Shown here piece after piece: positions 48,928 to 58,892 of a DNA stretch of 64,000 nt. Location: contig NZ_NEGB01000007.1 of NCBI RefSeq assembly GCF_002135235.1, positions 104,366 to 168,365 of the forward strand, written 5' to 3'. Under the pieces are notes generated by a model. That model saw only the letters and a program-made list of their open reading frames with translations, did not search any database and was not told the DNA's origin. The first letter of the stretch is position 1; each line of letters starts with the position of its first letter. The DNA is from Acinetobacter silvestris. GTDB taxonomy: Bacteria; Pseudomonadota; Gammaproteobacteria; Pseudomonadales; Moraxellaceae. The translations under genes were made by a program, and so were the position numbers.

Positions 48928-49671
48928 TTAGATGACACCAAACTGATGCAACACCATATAAGCACCAAAATTGACTAACCCAATAAAGAATATTTTACGA
49001 AATTTTTGCTCAGAAATACGGTATCGAATTTTTGTCCCAATCCACATTCCGAGCAATGCGGGTATCAATGAGATCAGCGACATTTTGTAATCAATCGGCA
49101 TATTACCCACTGGGTTTTGATGCAAAAATACAGCTAAACAAAGAGTCGATATAGTAAAAGCCAAGCCAAGGGATTGTACCAAGTCATCGCGTTTTAAATG
49201 CAATGACTGTAAATACGGCACCACTGGAATCACTACCACACCAGTTGCCACCGTTAGCGCCCCCCCTAAATAGCCCACAATAGGTGATAACCATTTTTCA
49301 TGAGGCACAAGGTTGGGCATATTTTTCGCAAACAAGCCATATAAACCGTACAATGTCAGCATGCCACCCAATAATGCCTCACTATGGAAACCATTCCCTT
49401 TCTGATTTAAAGTCGGAAAAATACTCCAAATTGATCCGACCACAATACCGATTAATAACGGCCAAAAACGGCGCACCAAGCGTAGAACATGCCCCTCGGC
49501 AAAGAGTTGCCAAAAATTCGTGACCATGGATGGGATAATAAGCAGTGTCGCTGCCTGAAATGGACTAATCACTAACGTTAACAATCCCATAGCAACGGCA
49601 GGTAATCCTAATCCAATGGTGCCTTTAATCATCCCTGCGAGCGTAAATACGCCGATTACAAACCACAGCAT
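48928..49671 (-). CDS. TauE/SafE family permease (sulfite/anion exporter-like)
   Basis: 247 residues with about eight membrane spans in two repeats: FTLAGMIKGTIGLGLPAVAMGLLTL and later LGGALTVATGVVVIPVVPYLQSL. These glycine-rich re-entrant repeats are typical of the TSUP family, which moves sulfite, sulfonates or other organic anions. Convergent with a LysR regulator. Substrate unknown. Confidence 0.88.
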   Translation of the reverse strand: MLWFVIGVFTLAGMIKGTIGLGLPAVAMGLLTLVISPFQAATLLIIPSMVTNFWQLFAEGHVLRLVRRFWPLLIGIVVGSIWSIFPTLNQKGNGFHSEALLGGMLTLYGLYGLFAKNMPNLVPHEKWLSPIVGYLGGALTVATGVVVIPVVPYLQSLHLKRDDLVQSLGLAFTISTLCLAVFLHQNPVGNMPIDYKMSLISLIPALLGMWIGTKIRYRISEQKFRKIFFIGLVNFGAYMVLHQFGVI

Positions 49672-49910
49672 GAACCCTACCTCTAAAACGTTAAGTCAAG
49701 GTTATAGAAAAATCTAGCGTTGAAAAATCATTGTTTTTGGAAGTAAGACTCAAGCATAGATTGAGGCTAGCCTCATCTTTTTCATTTCTGAATGGTCAAA
49801 AAATTTACGCTCTTTTTACGTTACTGCTTAGCGCAATATTCCTATAATTTTTTATCTCTACTCGATGTTAAAAATATGAATAGCCCATTTATAATCCAGC
49901 TTCAAGTTCG

Positions 49911-50996
49911 ATGAATCACCTGTATTTGACCTCTCAAGATGCTGATCAATTCTTACTAGAAGTTAATCAATACTTAAATAAATATCCTACAACCGAACAT
50001 ATTGATATTTGCCTGCATGATTTAAATGGACATCTACGTGGCAAAAGAATTGATATCAAAAGCCTGAAAAACCTCTCCAAAGGTTGTTATTTTCCATTAT
50101 CGATTTATGTCATGAATTTAGACGGCAAAGTAATTGAAGAAAGTGGGCTTGGAAAATACATGGATGAACCAGACTATCTTTACTTACCCATTTTAGGCTC
50201 TTTACGCCCTTGTGCAAACCAATCAGAAAAACATGCACAAATGTATTTGACCAGGAAATCTGAAAATGGTTCAGACTGCATCTTTGAACCGAGAAATATC
50301 TTAAAAAGAATCCTGTTAACCCTAAATCAAATGAACTATTTTCCGGTCATGGCATGAGAAGTCGAATTTTATTTATATTCCAAACAGAGCCATACCGAAT
50401 TTAACATTGGTCAAACCCAATGTTTTGATGTGGATGCCCCTCACAATTATCAAACTGTATTAGAAAAAATTGAAATAGAAGCCAAAAAACAACATATCGA
50501 GATCACAGCCATTGTTGCAGAGAGTTCATCGGGTCAGTTCGAAATTAATATTCAACATAGTGCAGATATCTTAGAACTCTGTGATGACATTATGGCGATT
50601 AAACACATTGTGAACCATAGCGCCCACATGCATGGTTTAACTGCGAGCTTTATGGCAAAACCCAATATATTGAGTACTAGCAGCGGTTTGCACTTTCACA
50701 TGAGCCTTTTAAATCAATTTCAACAAAATATCTATGCAACGGATGATCTTAAACAACCGAATCAACACATGCGGTAGATTATTGCCGGTCTGCTTCAGCT
50801 CATGAAATGAAACCGCATGATGTAAGAACCTTATTGCCTAATCATCAACTCGAAGCGTTAAAACTCTTTGAAAAAATGCAATTCTTAAACAATATTTGGG
50901 TGCTGATTTTATGCAATTATGGGCGGCTTGGAAAAAATACGAATACCAATTGGTCGCCAATCAAATTACCAACTTGAATTACAATGGGGACTATAG
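49911..50996 (+). pseudogene. Decayed glutamine-synthetase-family (PuuA-like) gene
   Basis: The start (ICLHDLNGHLRGKRIDIKSL) and GLHFHMSLL are hallmarks of the gamma-glutamylpolyamine synthetase branch. The frame is cut by TGA at 50355-50357 inside the metal-binding block (FPVMA-stop-EVEFYLYS) and by TAG at about 50775. After that, a deletion joins the middle to the C-terminal tail (NHQLEALKLFEKM, FMQLWAAWKKYEYQLVANQI, ending QWGL at 50996). The ATP- and glutamate-binding centre is missing, so it is not functional. Confidence 0.85.
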
Positions 50997-51018
50997 AAAT
51001 GCTCTTACAATGATCCGT

Positions 51019-51306
51019 TTAAGGGCGAATTTCTTTCAATTCTCTTTGAATAAAATGCTGAATCATTTCCCGATATAAGTGTTCCACCAAATCAGGATTC
51101 GTACCCAAATCAATGGCTTTTTGACGCACTTTATTAATGACTTGTTGCACACGCTCAGGTGACTGTACCTCTTCAGCTGTACGCTTAAAACGTACAGCTT
51201 GATCAACATAAAACTGTCGCGTTGCAATGATCTCAATTAAAGCCTGATCAATCGCATCAATTTTCTCACGGACTTGATCAAGCGACTCACATTTTTCTTT
51301 CTGCAT
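51019..51306 (-). CDS. Chorismate-mutase-type (AroQ fold) protein
   Basis: 95 residues, three helices. LDQVREKIDAIDQALIEIIATRQFYVDQAVRFK matches the AroQ chorismate mutase first helix with its catalytic Arg, and ERVQQVINKVRQKAIDLGTNPDLVEHLYREMIQHFIQREL the other two. The length and pattern also fit PchB-like isochorismate-pyruvate lyases. Its start overlaps the upstream DsbA-like gene by 20 bases, so the two are translationally coupled. No aromatic or siderophore genes are near. Confidence 0.82.
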   Translation of the reverse strand: MQKEKCESLDQVREKIDAIDQALIEIIATRQFYVDQAVRFKRTAEEVQSPERVQQVINKVRQKAIDLGTNPDLVEHLYREMIQHFIQRELKEIRP

Positions 51307-52621
51307 TTGAATTATCTTCTATATGTTTAAGTTCTGCATCATTATCGCTTTTATACTTTTGTTCTAACACATTACTCAGGATACTTTCAATCATCCACAC
51401 ACGATATAAGCTATTAAATACATACTGTTTCCCATCGACTCTTAATTCTAAAATAGGAAAATCAGGCTGATGCTTCTCGGCACATTTTTGATCATTGGCT
51501 TTTAATAATTCAGCAACATCATCATCCACGAAATGCGCAATATCTAAATCTTGTTTTAATCGCTGTAAATGCGGTTTAAAGGCTAAATCTTGACCTTTAG
51601 TCCAGACTGCCTGCAAAATTTCATACATGACATCTACACGTTGTTCTTCAGGCACGCTATAAAATAGTCGCGCCATATTGAGCGTTCCGTCTGCTGTTGG
51701 TCGACAAAATGGAGTAAATTTCACTTCAGTTCGTTTTGACAATCGGGTTGCCAAACTCCAATCAAAAAAGTCCTTCGCATGATAGCTCAGCGGATATACA
51801 TTCAATTGAATATTATAATAATTGGCCAGTTCTTCTTTAATATAGGCCAACAACAACCAACTGATTGGATCTTCTAAAGCGATATATAAGTCTAACTCAG
51901 GATGCATAGCATGAATTTCTGCCAATTCCTCTGCATCACTGACGATATGTTCACGCCATTCAATATGGTCAATCAAAAAAATCGGGTTATCAATTAATAG
52001 TTTTTGCTGTTTTAGACGGCGTGTGAGCCGCAATAAATCATCGACTGCATGATATTTACGATCACCAAACTCAAAATAGCTTTCCAATACAGGAAGATGC
52101 TCAAACACACGTTCTGAGAAATTTTGTGGTTGTTGATGCTGACTTGCCATCACGAATAAAGTCCGTAACTTACCATATTGCTGTTGCCACAACATATGAA
52201 AGACGTCTTCGAGTAAATAAAGAAAGTTTTGACCCGTCAGTGGTGTATTTCTAAGGATGATTTCCGCCTGTTTTAAGGCTTCTGGAGTCGGCTGTTCTGG
52301 TTTTTCATTATCATAACTAAAACGGTGCTGATGCGCTAAAATTTTGGCATCATTTAAACTATATGTACGCCATTCATCCATACTCATGCCATTAGGTGGC
52401 TCAGCAGCAGTATCAGAAATAATTACTTTCAATGGCTTTAATTCATCACTGAGAATTTCGTCTAACTGCGGCAGTTGCTGTACCGCCAAATAGCTATACA
52501 CATCATCTAAACGCAAATAGATACTTAATCCGTGTTCTGTTGGTAACACCTTTTGACGAATTGGCTTTTCATAGAACCAACTCGATCGAATTGGATCGAA
52601 CCAACGGCGTAACAGCGACAT
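51287..52621 (-). CDS. Protein with two tandem DsbA/HCCA-isomerase-like domains
   Basis: 444 residues. LSIYLRLDDVYSYLAVQQLPQLDEIL near residue 32 and LDLYIALEDPISWLLLAYIKEEL near 240 are two copies of the first strand-helix of the DsbA/kappa-GST thioredoxin fold (2-hydroxychromene-2-carboxylate isomerase group). After each comes the helical insertion and a closing segment. No CxxC redox motif is seen, so a disulphide role is unlikely. No signal peptide. Coupled to the chorismate-mutase-like gene. Function unknown; fold assignment moderate. Confidence 0.6.
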   Translation of the reverse strand: MSLLRRWFDPIRSSWFYEKPIRQKVLPTEHGLSIYLRLDDVYSYLAVQQLPQLDEILSDELKPLKVIISDTAAEPPNGMSMDEWRTYSLNDAKILAHQHRFSYDNEKPEQPTPEALKQAEIILRNTPLTGQNFLYLLEDVFHMLWQQQYGKLRTLFVMASQHQQPQNFSERVFEHLPVLESYFEFGDRKYHAVDDLLRLTRRLKQQKLLIDNPIFLIDHIEWREHIVSDAEELAEIHAMHPELDLYIALEDPISWLLLAYIKEELANYYNIQLNVYPLSYHAKDFFDWSLATRLSKRTEVKFTPFCRPTADGTLNMARLFYSVPEEQRVDVMYEILQAVWTKGQDLAFKPHLQRLKQDLDIAHFVDDDVAELLKANDQKCAEKHQPDFPILELRVDGKQYVFNSLYRVWMIESILSNVLEQKYKSDNDAELKHIEDNSNAERKM

Positions 52622-52955
52622 GAGATTAGCCCCGAAATAAACTCTAAACGAGTTTCAGATGTTGATTTAAATTCATCCAAGGATAACATTCATTCAATCT
52701 AGATGCTAAAAACACGATGAATTTTATGCAAAAACTTAGCGTAAATTAAATTAAAATTTTCATGACCTTTAAAGCATAGATGTTCTATAAACCAAGCCCC
52801 GTATGGCTTTCTGACTGAAAAATAAATCAATTCTAGACAGTCAAAAATATTTTATAGTGTGTATAAACAGCACCATAAGCCGAAGATAAAAAAACACCCA
52901 ATCTAACGGTTGGATGTTTTTTTATCTATTGCTGTATTACAGACTACAGAACACT
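52622..52955. other. Intergenic region before the DsbA-like gene, with ilvD terminator
   Basis: 334 bp, AT-rich. The right end holds the ilvD terminator; the left end should contain the promoter of the DsbA-like/chorismate mutase operon. Nothing else noted. Confidence 0.5.
52888..52925 (-). terminator. ilvD terminator
   Basis: On the minus strand, ACATCCAA pairs with TTGGGTGT and a long T run follows. It lies about 30 bp after the ilvD stop. Confidence 0.8.
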
Positions 52956-54785
52956 TTAAAGTTCGCGTACAGCACCTTTCGATGCGCTTGTCGTATGCAT
53001 CGCGTAAGCTTTCAATGCTTTAGACACTTTACGTGGACGCTGTTCAGCAGGCTGCCAACCTTTGGCTTCTTGCACTTCACGGCGCGCTGCCATGGTTGCT
53101 TCATCGACTGCTAAATGAATGGTACGGTTTGGAATATCAATTTCGATACGGTCGCCATCCTCAACCAAACCAATTGCACCACCTTCAGCCGCTTCAGGTG
53201 AAACGTGACCAATGGAAAGACCTGATGAACCACCAGAGAAACGACCATCTGTTAATAATGCACAGTCTTTACCTAAACCTTTCGATTTTAAGTAACTGGT
53301 TGGATATAACATTTCTTGCATACCCGGACCACCACGAGGACCTTCGTAGCGAATTACCACCACATCACCCGCTTGAATACCACCGCCCAGAATGCTTTCT
53401 ACCGCAGCATCTTGGCTTTCAAAAACCCGTGCTGTGCCGTTGAATTTCAAAATTGAATCATCTACACCCGCAGTTTTGACGATACAGCCATCCAGTGCAA
53501 TGTTGCCATATAGTACAGCCAAACCACCATCTTCTGAGAAGGCGTGTTCAGCATTACGAATTACGCCTGTTTCACGGTTACCATCTAAAGTTTGGTAATA
53601 ACGGTTTTGTGAGAATGCAGTTTGTGTCGGAACACCGCCTGGTGCTGAACGGAAGAATTCATACACATCTGCATCTTCAGTACGAATGATGTCCCATTTG
53701 TCCAAGGCATCTTTTAAGGTTTTTTCATGTACCGTTGGTACAGAGGTATCCAATAATCCAGCACGGTCTAACTCGCCCAAAATCGACATGATCCCGCCAG
53801 CACGGTGTACATCTTCCATATGTACGTCTTGTTTTGCCGGTGCAACTTTACACAGCACAGGAACTTTACGCGAAAGTCGATCAATATCGGTCATGGTAAA
53901 ATCGACTTCGGCTTCATGCGCCGCCGCCAATAAATGCAAGACCGTATTGGTTGAACCGCCCATGGAAACATCTAGCGTCATCGCATTTTCAAACGCCGCT
54001 TTGGTTGCAATAGAACGCGGTAAAATACTGTAATCATCTTGTTCATAATGACGTTTTGCCAATTCAACAATCAACTGCCCCGCACGTTCGAATAACTTTT
54101 TACGATTCGCATGCGTTGCTAAAGTTGAACCATTGCCCGGTAAAGACAAACCTAAAGCTTCGGTCAAACAGTTCATTGAGTTAGCTGTAAACATGCCTGA
54201 ACATGAACCACAAGTTGGACATGCAGAGCGTTCATACTCAGCCACTTCTTCATCAGTAAAGCTGTCATCTGCTGCGACAATCATGGCATCAACCAAATCA
54301 ATGGCCTTTTCATTACCACGGATTTTCACTTTGCCCGCTTCCATTGGGCCACCTGAAACAAAGACTACCGGAATGTTCAAGCGCATTGCTGCCATCAACA
54401 TTCCTGGGGTAATTTTGTCACAGTTCGAAATACAGACCATTGCATCTGCACAATGCGCATTCACCATATATTCAACCGAGTCCGCAATCAAGTCACGTGA
54501 AGGCAATGAATACAGCATACCGTCATGCCCCATCGCAATCCCATCATCGACCGCAATGGTGTTGAATTCTTTGGCTACACCACCTGATGCTTCAATTTGA
54601 CGTGCCACCAATTGGCCCAAGTCTTTTAAATGCACATGACCCGGAACAAATTGAGTGAATGAGTTGACCACCGCAATAATTGGTTTACCGAAATCTTCAT
54701 CTTTCATTCCAGTCGCGCGCCATAAGCCACGCGCACCAGCCATATTTCTTCCATGTGTCGATGTTTTTGAACGATAGTCAGGCAT
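52956..54785 (-). CDS. ilvD: Dihydroxy-acid dehydratase
   Basis: Third step of isoleucine/valine synthesis. 609 residues from ATG 54785 ([26 protein letters not shown]); the frame is open 16 codons upstream. Fe-S ligands lie in [12 protein letters not shown] and [34 protein letters not shown]. The C-terminal [15 protein letters not shown] and [23 protein letters not shown] blocks are conserved. Confidence 0.96.
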   Translation of the reverse strand: MPDYRSKTSTHGRNMAGARGLWRATGMKDEDFGKPIIAVVNSFTQFVPGHVHLKDLGQLVARQIEASGGVAKEFNTIAVDDGIAMGHDGMLYSLPSRDLIADSVEYMVNAHCADAMVCISNCDKITPGMLMAAMRLNIPVVFVSGGPMEAGKVKIRGNEKAIDLVDAMIVAADDSFTDEEVAEYERSACPTCGSCSGMFTANSMNCLTEALGLSLPGNGSTLATHANRKKLFERAGQLIVELAKRHYEQDDYSILPRSIATKAAFENAMTLDVSMGGSTNTVLHLLAAAHEAEVDFTMTDIDRLSRKVPVLCKVAPAKQDVHMEDVHRAGGIMSILGELDRAGLLDTSVPTVHEKTLKDALDKWDIIRTEDADVYEFFRSAPGGVPTQTAFSQNRYYQTLDGNRETGVIRNAEHAFSEDGGLAVLYGNIALDGCIVKTAGVDDSILKFNGTARVFESQDAAVESILGGGIQAGDVVVIRYEGPRGGPGMQEMLYPTSYLKSKGLGKDCALLTDGRFSGGSSGLSIGHVSPEAAEGGAIGLVEDGDRIEIDIPNRTIHLAVDEATMAARREVQEAKGWQPAEQRPRKVSKALKAYAMHTTSASKGAVREL

Positions 54786-55319
54786 TGTGTATTTCCAACA
54801 AAGTTTGAGCTTGAAATGAATCCTCTGATTCACTCTGGCTGAATAATACGTATATAAAACGTAGAATCAGTCGAAATATAGGCCCAGCATACTCCAGCTT
54901 ATGGTTTAACAAGTGACCACAGATATGGACTCTTTTTATACGATAACACTGAAGATATTCCAGCTGTCTATATAAATAAATTAAGGTTATTTGATAATAT
55001 AAACCGATACTGGCAAATTAAATACAAAACTTTCATGAATAATTTTAAAAAATTAATAATATATTTTTATAACTAATGCGTAATATCCAAAAAAACTTTT
55101 ATAAAAAATCTATGCTCAAAGGTAAATGCATTGTTAATGAGCAGCTCGCGTAGCACTCTTATTATTATAAACAGTATAGCAACGCTACTTTTATTTTCCA
55201 CCTAGTATAGATATGCGCCTTTTTATTGATTCAAATAAGAAATGCATTGTCATTCTTAATGGTTAAGCTTTTCTGCATAAAAAATCGGGAAAATCCAAAG
55301 ATTTTCCCGATTAAATCTC
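54786..55319. other. Intergenic region between ilvD and the adhesin gene
   Basis: 534 bp, very AT-rich. It contains the ilvD promoter side and, at 55279-55312, the adhesin terminator. No ORF, RNA gene or clear repeat recognised; its low GC could mark a boundary of acquired DNA, which is only a guess. Confidence 0.45.
55279..55312 (-). terminator. Terminator after the adhesin gene
   Basis: AATCGGGAAAAT (55283-55294) pairs with ATTTTCCCGATT (55301-55312); on the minus strand a T run follows. Confidence 0.88.
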
Positions 55320-57485
55320 TTAGTTAATAACACCACTGATACCAATACGTACACTTGGATCACCTTGTGAAGCAACTGCCACACCACCTGTGAGGGACCA
55401 ACGCCCATTATTAGCGGTCTTACGGAGCGTTACACCTATCGCATTTTCACCACTGTGATAGGCAGCGCCCACTGCATAGGTATATTTACCAGCAATGTAA
55501 GGTGCATTTTCAAGCGCCATCGCTGCAGCAATACCAGCATTGGCTTGTTCCTCTACACGATCAATACGATGATTGGTTGCACGGAATGCATCCTCTAATC
55601 GATTATTAACATTATCAATTTTGCTATTCAAATTCTGATCAACTTGATTCAGTGCATCAATCGCACCACCGACATTATTGTATGTTTTATTGTCTACGTT
55701 ATATGTAGGTGCATTAAAACTACCCGTAATGTTGTCATATCCAGCACCACCACCTAAATAATTCACCACTGCTTGATTCGTTGTGTGCAATTGTGAACCG
55801 TTTACAGCATCTGTAGAAGTCGCATTTACAGCACCCTTAGCCACACCAGTAACAACACGATTACCATCAGTCCCAGATATATTCACTAACGTACCACCAG
55901 TGTCTTTGGCGACGGTAATATTACCTTTAGATCCGCCAACTTGTTTGACTAATCCAACTGAACCATTATTAATATCATTTTTGATATTGGTAATATCACT
56001 CGTATTATTGGTAATCTGCCCTTGTAGATCATCACGTACATCGGCAAGCTGGCCACCATTAACAGCATCCTTAGAACCCGATGCAACAGTCCCATCAGCT
56101 AGGTTGTGTATCCCTGTGCCATTAGCCCCTCCAGCCAGTGTGATGTTATTTTTATCCACGCTACTATCTGGATTTTTATTATATAGAACGGCCTGATCAT
56201 TCACTTGATTAATATTGGTTTGAACATTATTGATTGCTGAGTCTAGCTGACTTTTATTGACAGCATCCGAACCGGCAACACCATTTGCAACGTGAGTAAT
56301 AATTTTATTACCAGCATTAATCCCTCCAGTCGTAATACTTGGCCCACCAACAATTGTTAAACCTGTCCCACCCAATTGCACAACTGATCCAATTGAAACA
56401 CCATTATTGTCCAGTCTACTGTTGCCTGTAGTAATGCTAGTCGACACTAAGTTTGGATTCGTCTCTATTTCTAGAGTTTTGCCGACCTGTGTAAGCGCAA
56501 TGTTGTTCCCAGCAATGAAGTCAAGGTCATCTCCTGGTGCAATTATTGTGGAACTATTCCCAGACCTGACTCCTGTACCTGACTGAGTGGTACTGAATGT
56601 CCAACCTTTATTAGCATTATTCGCATTTTCAGATACTATTTTTAATTGCTCTTCAGAAGCTGCACGGCCTACGATTGCAAAGTCACTCGCTGTAAGCGTG
56701 GTATTCGACAAACCTACAATGGTATTTTTTGTCTTATCTGTGATGACCGAACCAACCGTTACTTGATCAAAGTTCACCTTTGGTGCTGTCGCAACACTAA
56801 TATCATTACCACTCCGTGATATCTTGATATTCGCTCCATCGTTAAATTGAACTGTATCATTCGCTTTTACCGCTGTTGCACTATCTCCATTCGCTTGAAT
56901 TTTGAATGTTTGGTTCTGTAAATTTGCTACATTTTGATTGGTGTTATCTAACTGCCCCTTATTTACTGCATCAGAAAGAGCGACACCATTAGCCACATTA
57001 TTAATCACTTGATTACCTGCACTAATACCTGTGCTTGTAAATTTCGGACCACCTACAATGGTCAAACCACTGTTATTTAGCTGACTATTACCTGTAGTAA
57101 TACTAGTGGATACCAAGTTTGGATTGGTTGCTACTGTAATCGTTTTTCCTGCTTGCGTAAGTGCAATATTATTTCCTGCTATAACTTTAACTTCATCACC
57201 AGGTTTAACCTTGGTAGAACTACTACCTGATACTGTTCCAGTACCCGATTTTCCTGTATTAATTTTCCAACCTTGACTTGAATGATCAGAATCACCATCA
57301 CAGCCACAGTCCTCATGGGGCCCATTCGCCATCGCTTCAGGACTTAAGCTCACCATTACAATAAGAGTTGCTGCACCTACGATTGCCGTCACTTGGGAAG
57401 ATTTTGTTTTAGCTTTAGCTAATTCAGATACCGCTATCCACGTCCCTAAGGTCGCACTCCAAATCACTTTATAGATATTGTTCAT
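55320..57485 (-). CDS. Trimeric autotransporter adhesin (YadA/Ata type)
   Basis: 721-residue surface adhesin. The extended signal region (ESPR) is MNNIYKVIWSATLGTWIAVS, with likely cleavage after AMA at about 53. The passenger contains two related blocks (about 72-180 and 294-414), each with AGNNIALTQ(A/V)GKT, TNPNLVSTSITTGNS and a neck (VANGV..SDAVNK(G/S)QLD). More necks are at 464-480 and 547-566, then a coiled-coil stalk and the YadA anchor from about 645 to the end. Unusually, Cys60 and Cys62 lie just after the predicted cleavage site. AAGGA precedes the ATG. It is short for the Acinetobacter Ata group. Role: adhesion or biofilm, inferred. Confidence 0.92.
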   Translation of the reverse strand: MNNIYKVIWSATLGTWIAVSELAKAKTKSSQVTAIVGAATLIVMVSLSPEAMANGPHEDCGCDGDSDHSSQGWKINTGKSGTGTVSGSSSTKVKPGDEVKVIAGNNIALTQAGKTITVATNPNLVSTSITTGNSQLNNSGLTIVGGPKFTSTGISAGNQVINNVANGVALSDAVNKGQLDNTNQNVANLQNQTFKIQANGDSATAVKANDTVQFNDGANIKISRSGNDISVATAPKVNFDQVTVGSVITDKTKNTIVGLSNTTLTASDFAIVGRAASEEQLKIVSENANNANKGWTFSTTQSGTGVRSGNSSTIIAPGDDLDFIAGNNIALTQVGKTLEIETNPNLVSTSITTGNSRLDNNGVSIGSVVQLGGTGLTIVGGPSITTGGINAGNKIITHVANGVAGSDAVNKSQLDSAINNVQTNINQVNDQAVLYNKNPDSSVDKNNITLAGGANGTGIHNLADGTVASGSKDAVNGGQLADVRDDLQGQITNNTSDITNIKNDINNGSVGLVKQVGGSKGNITVAKDTGGTLVNISGTDGNRVVTGVAKGAVNATSTDAVNGSQLHTTNQAVVNYLGGGAGYDNITGSFNAPTYNVDNKTYNNVGGAIDALNQVDQNLNSKIDNVNNRLEDAFRATNHRIDRVEEQANAGIAAAMALENAPYIAGKYTYAVGAAYHSGENAIGVTLRKTANNGRWSLTGGVAVASQGDPSVRIGISGVIN

Positions 57486-57932
57486 GTGTTATTCCTTTTA
57501 GATATTTAGGTCGATTTTTTCACCCAAAAACATAAAGTTGCTTATTTTTTTAACATCATTATTACAAAGATATATAATTTTTATGTGACTTGATTCTCCT
57601 TTTTTTATATATACCTCTAGTAGTTATAATAATCAGATCATCTTTCGATTTCTATTACTTTTTAATATTTTTTAACAATTATTGACAATTAATCATTTTT
57701 TTATTCATTATTATTTAATTTATATAATAAATATAAGATACAATTCACACTTATTTTAATATGCAAATCGCTATATCCGTAAAGAATCACCTTGTGATTA
57801 TTTTTATAATCGAGCAGCCTCTACAAAAATGGCATTCTGATTCTAAAAAATACGTTTAAAGTTTATTAGCTACAGCATCCGCTCTAGAGCTTTGTTATAA
57901 TTTTAGTTAAGCCATCATTTCGAGCTCATTCT
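57486..57932. other. AT-rich region between adhesin gene and fmt
   Basis: 447 bp between divergent genes, extremely AT-rich around 57540-57760. It must hold promoters for both. No ORF, RNA or strong repeat recognised. Confidence 0.45.
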
Positions 57933-58892
57933 TTGAAAATCATCTTTGCGGGTACACCTGAATTCGCTGCCATTGCATTAGCGTCACTCCTAAACACCGA
58001 ACATGAAATAGTCGCTGTTTATACTCAGCCTGACCGTAAAGCAGGACGTGGGCAAAAATTATCAGCTTCAGCCGTGAAACAGCTCGCATTAGAAAATGAT
58101 TTACCCGTTTATCAACCCTTACATTTTAAATCTTCGACCGAAGAAGGTTTGATGGCACAACAAGAATTAGCCGCATTAAATGCAGATGTTATGGTGGTTG
58201 CTGCTTATGGGCTGATTTTGCCACAAGTGGTTTTAGATACGCCAAAATATGGATGTCTGAATATTCATGGTTCTTTGTTACCGCGTTGGCGCGGTGCAGC
58301 ACCCATTCAGCGTGCCATTGCTACTGGCGACACTGAAACTGGTATCACCATTATGAAAATGGCAGCAGGTTTAGACACTGGCGATATGATGTTTAAAACG
58401 ATTTGCCCAATTACGTCAGAAGATACCTCTGCAACACTACATGACAAACTTGCAGCTCAAGGTGCAGAAGCCATTTGTACTGTGTTAGCTTCAGAAGAAA
58501 AACTACAACATTACTTCGCAACACGTGAAGTTCAAGATGAAGCTTCAACAATCTATGCCCATAAACTCTCTAAGAGCGAAGCTCAAATTGACTGGACACA
58601 AACAGCAATTGAGATTGACCGTAATATTCGTGCATTTAATCCATGGCCTGTGGCATTCACGCCTTTAGATGACACTCAAAATTTACGTATTTGGAATTCA
58701 TCACTTTCTCAGCATGCTGCTCATTCTGCACAAGCGGGTGAAATTGTAGCAATGGATAAACAAGGTGTTCATGTTGCCTGCGGTGATCATCATTGTATTT
58801 GTATTAACAACTTACAATGGCCGGGTGGTAAAGCACTGAATGCTGTACAAATCGTACAAACTCAAAAACTTACTCTTGGACAAATTTTATAA
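57933..58892 (+). CDS. fmt: Methionyl-tRNA formyltransferase
   Basis: Formylates initiator Met-tRNA. 319 residues from TTG 57933 (KIIFAGTPEFAAIAL). YTQPDRKAGRGQKL, the LNIHGSLLPRWRGAAPIQRAI catalytic block with Asn and His, and GDTETGITIMKM are conserved. The C-terminal domain binds tRNA. The stop overlaps the rsmB start by one base (TAATG). Confidence 0.96.
   Translation: MKIIFAGTPEFAAIALASLLNTEHEIVAVYTQPDRKAGRGQKLSASAVKQLALENDLPVYQPLHFKSSTEEGLMAQQELAALNADVMVVAAYGLILPQVVLDTPKYGCLNIHGSLLPRWRGAAPIQRAIATGDTETGITIMKMAAGLDTGDMMFKTICPITSEDTSATLHDKLAAQGAEAICTVLASEEKLQHYFATREVQDEASTIYAHKLSKSEAQIDWTQTAIEIDRNIRAFNPWPVAFTPLDDTQNLRIWNSSLSQHAAHSAQAGEIVAMDKQGVHVACGDHHCICINNLQWPGGKALNAVQIVQTQKLTLGQIL

Noticed and set aside
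53033..54600. Long plus-strand ORFs opposite ilvD
   Set aside because: They are shadows of the conserved ilvD reading frame.
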